From: Syntrophaceae bacterium UBA5744
Lineage (GTDB): Bacteria; Desulfobacterota; Syntrophia; Syntrophales; UBA2192
Length of the DNA stretch: 17,845 bases
Direction of reading: 5' to 3'
Assembly: GCA_002419215.1 (NCBI GenBank)
Contig: DIFQ01000111.1
Span: forward strand, 1-17,845
The stretch's first letter is position 1. Every line of letters starts with the position of its first letter. Positions 12,631-17,845 of this stretch are shown here, piece after piece. The translations under genes were made by a program, and so were the position numbers. Below the pieces are notes generated by a model. That model was not told the origin of the DNA, searched no databases, and was given only the letters and a program-made list of their open reading frames with translations.

Positions 12631-14100
12631 CTAGAAAAACACGAAGGTCACGATAATGAACACGGGGATCAGGATCGGGATGGAGTACTTGAACATGTAC
12701 CCGAAGAAGCTCGGCATGGCGATCCCCGCCTCCTCGGCGATGGACTTCACCATGAAGTTGGGCGCGTTGCCGATGTAGGTGTTGGCCCCCATGAAGACGG
12801 ACCCGGCCGAGATTGCCTTGAGAAGGGCGACAAATTCGGGGTTGTGGGTCACGGCTCCGATGGCACAGGCCCCCGGGACCATCGCCTCCGTCATCCCGAC
12901 CTGGCCCAGGGCCATGTAGAAGAAGGTGAGGTACGTGGGGGCATTGTCCAGGAAGGACGACAGCGTTCCTGAGACCCAGTAGTAGGCCACGGGCTCCTTC
13001 ACATACGCAAGCAGTCCCGCCAGGGCGCCCTGGTGTCCGGCCTGCAGGATGCCCAGCGCCGGCAGGATCGTCATGAAGATCCCGGCAAAGAGCTTCGCCA
13101 CCTCGATGATCGGGGCCCAGCCGAACTCGTTGGCTTCGCGGAGCTTCGAAGGGGTGAAATAAAGAGAGAGAAACCCCATGGCAAGAATCCCCACGTCACG
13201 GACGAGATTCTGGTAGTGCACCTCGGTGCCCAGGACGGTGAAACACCCGGCCTTCCAGTAACCGCTCAGGAGGACCAGTCCGACAACGCCGGCCAGAAAC
13301 AGCAGGTTGTACGTCCCCTCGATCCGGATCGGCGTTTTTTCTCCGTTGTCAGCGGCAACCCGGCCGCCCGGCTGCTCTTTCCGGTAGTAAAACGTGTCCA
13401 TTGCGTAGAAGACCGCCAGCAAAATGGAACAGGCGAGCAGCATGTGCGGGAGGATGGCCGTGGTGACCCAGAAAAAGGGCACGTTGTGCAGGAACCCCAG
13501 AAACAGGGGAGGATCCCCCAGCGGTGTCAGCGCCCCGCCGATGTTCGAGACGAGAAAGATAAAAAAGACGATGATGTGACCTTTTCGTTCCCTGTTTCGG
13601 TTTGCCCTCATGACGGGACGGATCATGACCATGGAGGCCCCCGTCGTGCCCACCCAGGAGGCGAGGATCGTCCCGATCAGCAGCAGGATCGAATTGACCC
13701 CCGGCGTCCCGCGCAGCGATCCGGACACGACGATCCCCCCCGCGATGGTGAAGAGCCCCCACAGGAGAATGATGAAGGGGATGTAGTCGATGAGGTAGAT
13801 GTGAACGATCGGAAAGATCGCCATCTCATGATAAACATAAATGGCGGGGACCGCGAAGGCGATGGCCCAGAAGGCGGACACCTTGCCGTAATGATGGTGC
13901 CAGAATTTCGGTGTCAGCAGCGGGCACAGGGCGATCGACAGCAGGATCCCCGCGAAGGGGATCATGGACCACACGGGAAGGACCGAGCCAAGGCCCGGGT
14001 GCGACGGATCCGTTCCCGCCGCCGCTGCGGTCTGGGGGTCCATGACACTTCCAACCAGAACCATTCCGATGAAAGGAAACAGCTGTAACATAGTTCTCAT
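12631..14100 (-). CDS. Sodium:proton antiporter, NhaD/CitMHS_2-type membrane transporter
   Basis: This 489-residue protein has 11-13 hydrophobic segments. The family motif SNIGGALTPLGDPPL lies at 185-199, preceded by GTTGASMVMIRP (151-162). The second half has DNAPTYLTF and later NTYIGNAPN, matching the repeated D/N motifs of NhaD-like ion transporters. Members exchange sodium for protons or carry carboxylates; automated annotation usually says sodium:proton antiporter. The N-terminus, with a hydrophobic stretch ending in AAAAG, could be a cleaved signal or a first helix. AAGGAAGAG precedes the ATG by about nine bases. It follows the terminator of the ATP synthase operon and probably has its own promoter in 14101-14150, where a TATAAA (14142-14137, minus) is visible without a good -35. 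Substrate is inferred. Confidence 0.85.
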   Translation of the reverse strand: MRTMLQLFPFIGMVLVGSVMDPQTAAAAGTDPSHPGLGSVLPVWSMIPFAGILLSIALCPLLTPKFWHHHYGKVSAFWAIAFAVPAIYVYHEMAIFPIVHIYLIDYIPFIILLWGLFTIAGGIVVSGSLRGTPGVNSILLLIGTILASWVGTTGASMVMIRPVMRANRNRERKGHIIVFFIFLVSNIGGALTPLGDPPLFLGFLHNVPFFWVTTAILPHMLLACSILLAVFYAMDTFYYRKEQPGGRVAADNGEKTPIRIEGTYNLLFLAGVVGLVLLSGYWKAGCFTVLGTEVHYQNLVRDVGILAMGFLSLYFTPSKLREANEFGWAPIIEVAKLFAGIFMTILPALGILQAGHQGALAGLLAYVKEPVAYYWVSGTLSSFLDNAPTYLTFFYMALGQVGMTEAMVPGACAIGAVTHNPEFVALLKAISAGSVFMGANTYIGNAPNFMVKSIAEEAGIAMPSFFGYMFKYSIPILIPVFIIVTFVFF

Positions 14101-14152
14101 CTGAAATTACTCTTCCTTTTCGTTAATCAATTTTTATTTATACACCGCGAGC

Positions 14153-14188
14153 GGAAAAAACAAAAGGGCCGGGATATTTCCCCGGCCC
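14153..14188 (-). terminator. Intrinsic terminator of the ATP synthase operon
   Basis: On the minus strand GGGCCGGG and CCCGGCCC form a perfect 8-bp stem around GAAATAT, followed by TTTTGTTTTTT. It begins 26 bases after the atpC stop and ends transcription before the antiporter gene. Confidence 0.93.
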
Positions 14189-14214
14189 CAATATTGAATT
14201 TTTCAGAAAAACGT

Positions 14215-14622
14215 TTAGTGCTGCCCGGCGATCTTGAGCCGCGACTCCGCCCGTTCGAGGGCGACCTTGGCCCTCTCGAACTCCGGGTCTTCCTTGGCAA
14301 ACTTCGCCAGTTTCTGCTCGGCGGTTTCCTTTGCCTTTTTGGCCCGTTCTACGTCGATCTGATCGGCGCGCTCGGCCGTCTCGACGAGCACCGTCACTTT
14401 GCTGCCCGTCACCTCGGCGTATCCCGTGTTGACGGCATAGCTTGTCCGCTTCCCGTCCTTCACGTAGCTGAGTTCCCCGAACTTGATGGCCGAAAGCAGC
14501 GACGCATGGCCCCTCAGGACACCAAATTCTCCTTCGCTCCCGGGACAGGTCACTTCATCGATCGTACCGCTGAAGGCCAGCTTTTCCGGTGTCACGATTT
14601 CCAGCAAGAGTTCCTCTGACAT
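14215..14622 (-). CDS. atpC: F1 ATP synthase subunit epsilon
   Basis: This 135-residue subunit belongs to the rotating central stalk and can inhibit ATP hydrolysis. The N-terminal beta-sandwich (residues 1-85) has the family core GEFGVLRGHA with the usual hydrophobic strands. The C-terminal part (about 90-135) is a charged helix pair rich in Lys, Glu and Ala, the regulatory hairpin of epsilon. The ATG has GGAGGAG six bases upstream. It starts 20 bases after the atpD stop and is the last gene before the operon terminator. Confidence 0.96.
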   Translation of the reverse strand: MSEELLLEIVTPEKLAFSGTIDEVTCPGSEGEFGVLRGHASLLSAIKFGELSYVKDGKRTSYAVNTGYAEVTGSKVTVLVETAERADQIDVERAKKAKETAEQKLAKFAKEDPEFERAKVALERAESRLKIAGQH

Positions 14623-14642
14623 TCGAATCTCCTCCGGCCCGG

Positions 14643-16049
<1,407 letters not shown>

Positions 16050-16127
16050 AACTCTCTCCTGTGAAAAGTGTTTTCCTTCTGGATTCATTCAGGGACTAAG
16101 CGACCCGCGGGGGCCCCGTCCGGTTTA

Positions 16128-16997
16128 TCATCCTGCCTTGAGGGCCTCGGTGCCGCCCACGATGTCCATGAGCTCCATCGTGATGGCCTGCTGTCTCGCC
16201 TTGTTGTATTTCAGGCTCAGGGAGCGGACCATCTCCTCGCAGTTGGTCGTGGCGTTGTCCATGGCCACCATGCGGGCGCCGTTCTCGCCGGCCGACGTCT
16301 CGAGCAGGGCCCGATAAATGAGTACGCGCAGGTACATCGGCAGCAGCTGGTCGAGCAGCACCTCGTCGGAGGGCTCGTAGATGTAGTCGATCCGCTTGTC
16401 GATGTCCACGTCCTCGCCCCCGATGGAAGGCAGGGGCAGGAGCCTCACGACCTTGGGCTTCTGGATGCCGACGTTGAGGAACTCGCTGTAGATCAGGTAC
16501 AGTTCGTCGTACTCCTCGGCCACGAAGGCCGGAATCGCATCCTCCCCGATGGCGATGGAGAGGTTCATGTCGAACTTCCGGAATACATCGGCGTGCGCAT
16601 GGATCACCTTCGCCTTCCTGCGGAAGTAGTCGCGGGCCTTCCGACCCACGGGGATGAGCGATACCTCTTTGCCTTCATTCGCCTTGGCCTTCATGAACTG
16701 CTCGGCCGTTTTGATCAGGTTGGTGTTGAAGCTCCCGCAGAGCCCCCGGTCGGAGGTCATGAGGATGACCCGGATTCTCCGGGGATCCCTCACGGCCAGA
16801 AGGGCGTGAGCTCTCGTGTCCACGCGCAGGGCCAGGCTGCTCAACACGTCCATGAACTTGATGGCATAGGGCCTGAAGTTCTCCATGCGTATCTGGGCGG
16901 ATTTGAGCTTCGCGGCCGCGACCATGTTCATGGCCCGGGTGATCTGCTTGGTCTTTTGAACCGCGGTGATCTGTCGCTTGATGTCTCTCAGTGCCAT
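16128..16997 (-). CDS. atpG: F1 ATP synthase subunit gamma
   Basis: This 289-residue subunit forms the rotating shaft inside the alpha3-beta3 head. The typical N-terminal helix begins MALRDIKRQITAVQKTKQITRAM and the C-terminal helix has NKARQQAITMELMDIVGG, both of which pack together in the head. A central Rossmann-like domain contains TSDRGLCGSFN. The length is normal. The gene follows atpA after an unusually long 104-base gap with hairpins and has a weak ribosome site (GAGAGATAGAG), which may lower its output relative to alpha and beta. Confidence 0.97.
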   Translation of the reverse strand: MALRDIKRQITAVQKTKQITRAMNMVAAAKLKSAQIRMENFRPYAIKFMDVLSSLALRVDTRAHALLAVRDPRRIRVILMTSDRGLCGSFNTNLIKTAEQFMKAKANEGKEVSLIPVGRKARDYFRRKAKVIHAHADVFRKFDMNLSIAIGEDAIPAFVAEEYDELYLIYSEFLNVGIQKPKVVRLLPLPSIGGEDVDIDKRIDYIYEPSDEVLLDQLLPMYLRVLIYRALLETSAGENGARMVAMDNATTNCEEMVRSLSLKYNKARQQAITMELMDIVGGTEALKAG

Positions 16998-17035
16998 TCT
17001 CTATCTCTCTTCCCGTACGTTTCCGGCATCCGGCT

Positions 17036-17072
17036 TGAGCCGGGCTCCGGCAGGCGAGGCGCCGCCGGCGCC
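17036..17072 (-). other. Two hairpins in the atpA-atpG intercistronic gap
   Basis: On the minus strand GGCGCC and GGCGCC pair around GGC (17072-17058). A second small stem, CCGGC/GCCGG around TCAA, lies nearer the atpG start. Neither is followed by a T run, so they are better read as RNA-stability or processing elements than terminators. Confidence 0.4.
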
Positions 17073-17101
17073 CTACGTGGGTCTCATGGCTGCGTGCAGG
17101 A

Positions 17102-17845
17102 TCAGCCCGCCACGAAGATCGCGTCGAACTCGGTGAGGGCGTCCTTCATCTTCTTCTCGAGATCGGGGCTGATGACCTTCTTGTCTTCGATCTCCGTCAT
17201 GATCTCGGGGTACTTGCTCTTCACGAAGTTGAGGACTTCGGGCTCGTACGCCTTGATCCGCTCGATGGGGAGCTTGTCCAGGAAGCCTTTCGAACCCGCG
17301 AAGAGAACGACGATCTCCTCGGAGAGCGACATGGGCTTGTACTGGGGCTGCTTGAGGAGCTCCACGAGCCGCACGCCGCGTTCGAGCTGGGCCTGGGTCG
17401 CCTTGTCGAGGTCGCTTCCGAACTGGGCGAAGGCGGCCATCTCGCGGTACTGGGCGAGGTCGAGCTTCAGGGTGCCGGCCACCTGCTTCATGGCCTTCAC
17501 CTGGGCGGCGCCGCCGACGCGGGAAACGGAGAGACCGACGTTGATGGCGGGCCGGACGCCCGAGTAGAAGAGGTTGGGCTCCAGGTAGACCTGACCGTCC
17601 GTGATCGAAATAACGTTCGTGGGGATGTAGGCCGAAACGTCGCCGGCCTGCGTCTCGATGACGGGCAGGGCCGTGAGCGACCCGCCCTTGCCGTACTCCT
17701 CGCTGACGCGCGCGGCGCGCTCGAGCAGCCGGGAGTGGTTGTAGAAGATGTCGCCGGGGAAGGCCTCGCGTCCCGGGGGCCGCCTGAGCAGAAGCGAGAT
17801 CTGCCGGTAGGCCACGGCCTGCTTGGAGAGGTCGTCGTAGATGAT
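17102..17845 (-). CDS. atpA: F1 ATP synthase subunit alpha (3' part; start outside window)
   Basis: This is the C-terminal 247 residues of the non-catalytic nucleotide-binding subunit; the window edge cuts the gene in frame, so the N-terminal half and Walker A lie beyond 17845. The visible part begins IIYDDLSKQAVAYRQ, continues with the family block RRPPGREAFPGDIFY, and has SVSRVGG, whose arginine reaches into the catalytic site of the beta subunit. It ends FDAIFVAG. A GTG inside the frame near 17815 is an internal valine, not a start. As in other proteobacteria the order atpA-atpG-atpD-atpC continues leftward; atpH and the membrane-part genes would be expected to the right of the window. Confidence 0.97.
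   Translation of the reverse strand: MIYDDLSKQAVAYRQISLLLRRPPGREAFPGDIFYNHSRLLERAARVSEEYGKGGSLTALPVIETQAGDVSAYIPTNVISITDGQVYLEPNLFYSGVRPAINVGLSVSRVGGAAQVKAMKQVAGTLKLDLAQYREMAAFAQFGSDLDKATQAQLERGVRLVELLKQPQYKPMSLSEEIVVLFAGSKGFLDKLPIERIKAYEPEVLNFVKSKYPEIMTEIEDKKVISPDLEKKMKDALTEFDAIFVAG

Overview
The window looks like a piece of a GC-rich anaerobic bacterial chromosome. It most resembles a syntrophic or sulfate-reducer-like Deltaproteobacterium (Desulfobacterota/Syntrophia type). That placement is inference from the gene set: an acetate-type CoA-transferase beside an acetate permease, an AmrS-type radical SAM enzyme, a typical proteobacterial F1 gene order, and long Shine-Dalgarno sites. I see no rRNA, tRNA, CRISPR array, insertion sequence or phage gene.

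Layout, left to right. (1) 1-3917: smc on the minus strand, with palindromic and heptad repeats beyond its stop and a structured leader upstream. (2) 3918-7261: an acetate/CoA block on the plus strand. It holds an acetyl-CoA hydrolase/transferase-family enzyme, a 58-residue single-span membrane protein with its own promoter, and a SatP/YaaH-family acetate permease. The permease has a long leader containing a nearly perfect 57-bp tandem duplication. Strong intrinsic terminators follow the enzyme and the permease. (3) 7262-8971: a palindrome-rich spacer, then a plus-strand cluster of a rhomboid protease fused to a DnaJ-C-terminal-like domain, a DUF2007 protein and an unrecognised 61-residue protein. 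(4) 9126-11245: amrS and moaA on the minus strand, probably co-transcribed (moaA first). (5) 11353-12007: greA on the plus strand, with a promoter followed at once by a terminator-like hairpin, an arrangement like the greA leader (GraL) of Escherichia coli. (6) 12006-14100: an NhaD/CitMHS-type sodium:proton antiporter and an unrecognised 196-residue protein, minus strand. (7) 14153-17845: the distal part of an F-type ATP synthase operon in the order atpA (partial), atpG, atpD, atpC, minus strand, closed by an intrinsic terminator.

How the parts fit. The acetate block could exchange CoA between acetate and another acyl-CoA and move acetate across the membrane. The ATP synthase and the cation antiporter act on the membrane ion gradient. 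smc, greA and moaA are housekeeping genes.

I found no clearly new multi-gene defence or mobile system. The most interesting signals are in RNA leaders and repeats: the greA attenuator, the duplicated two-hairpin element before the permease, GTG-type heptad repeats at or just past gene 3' ends, and the rhomboid-DnaJ fusion.
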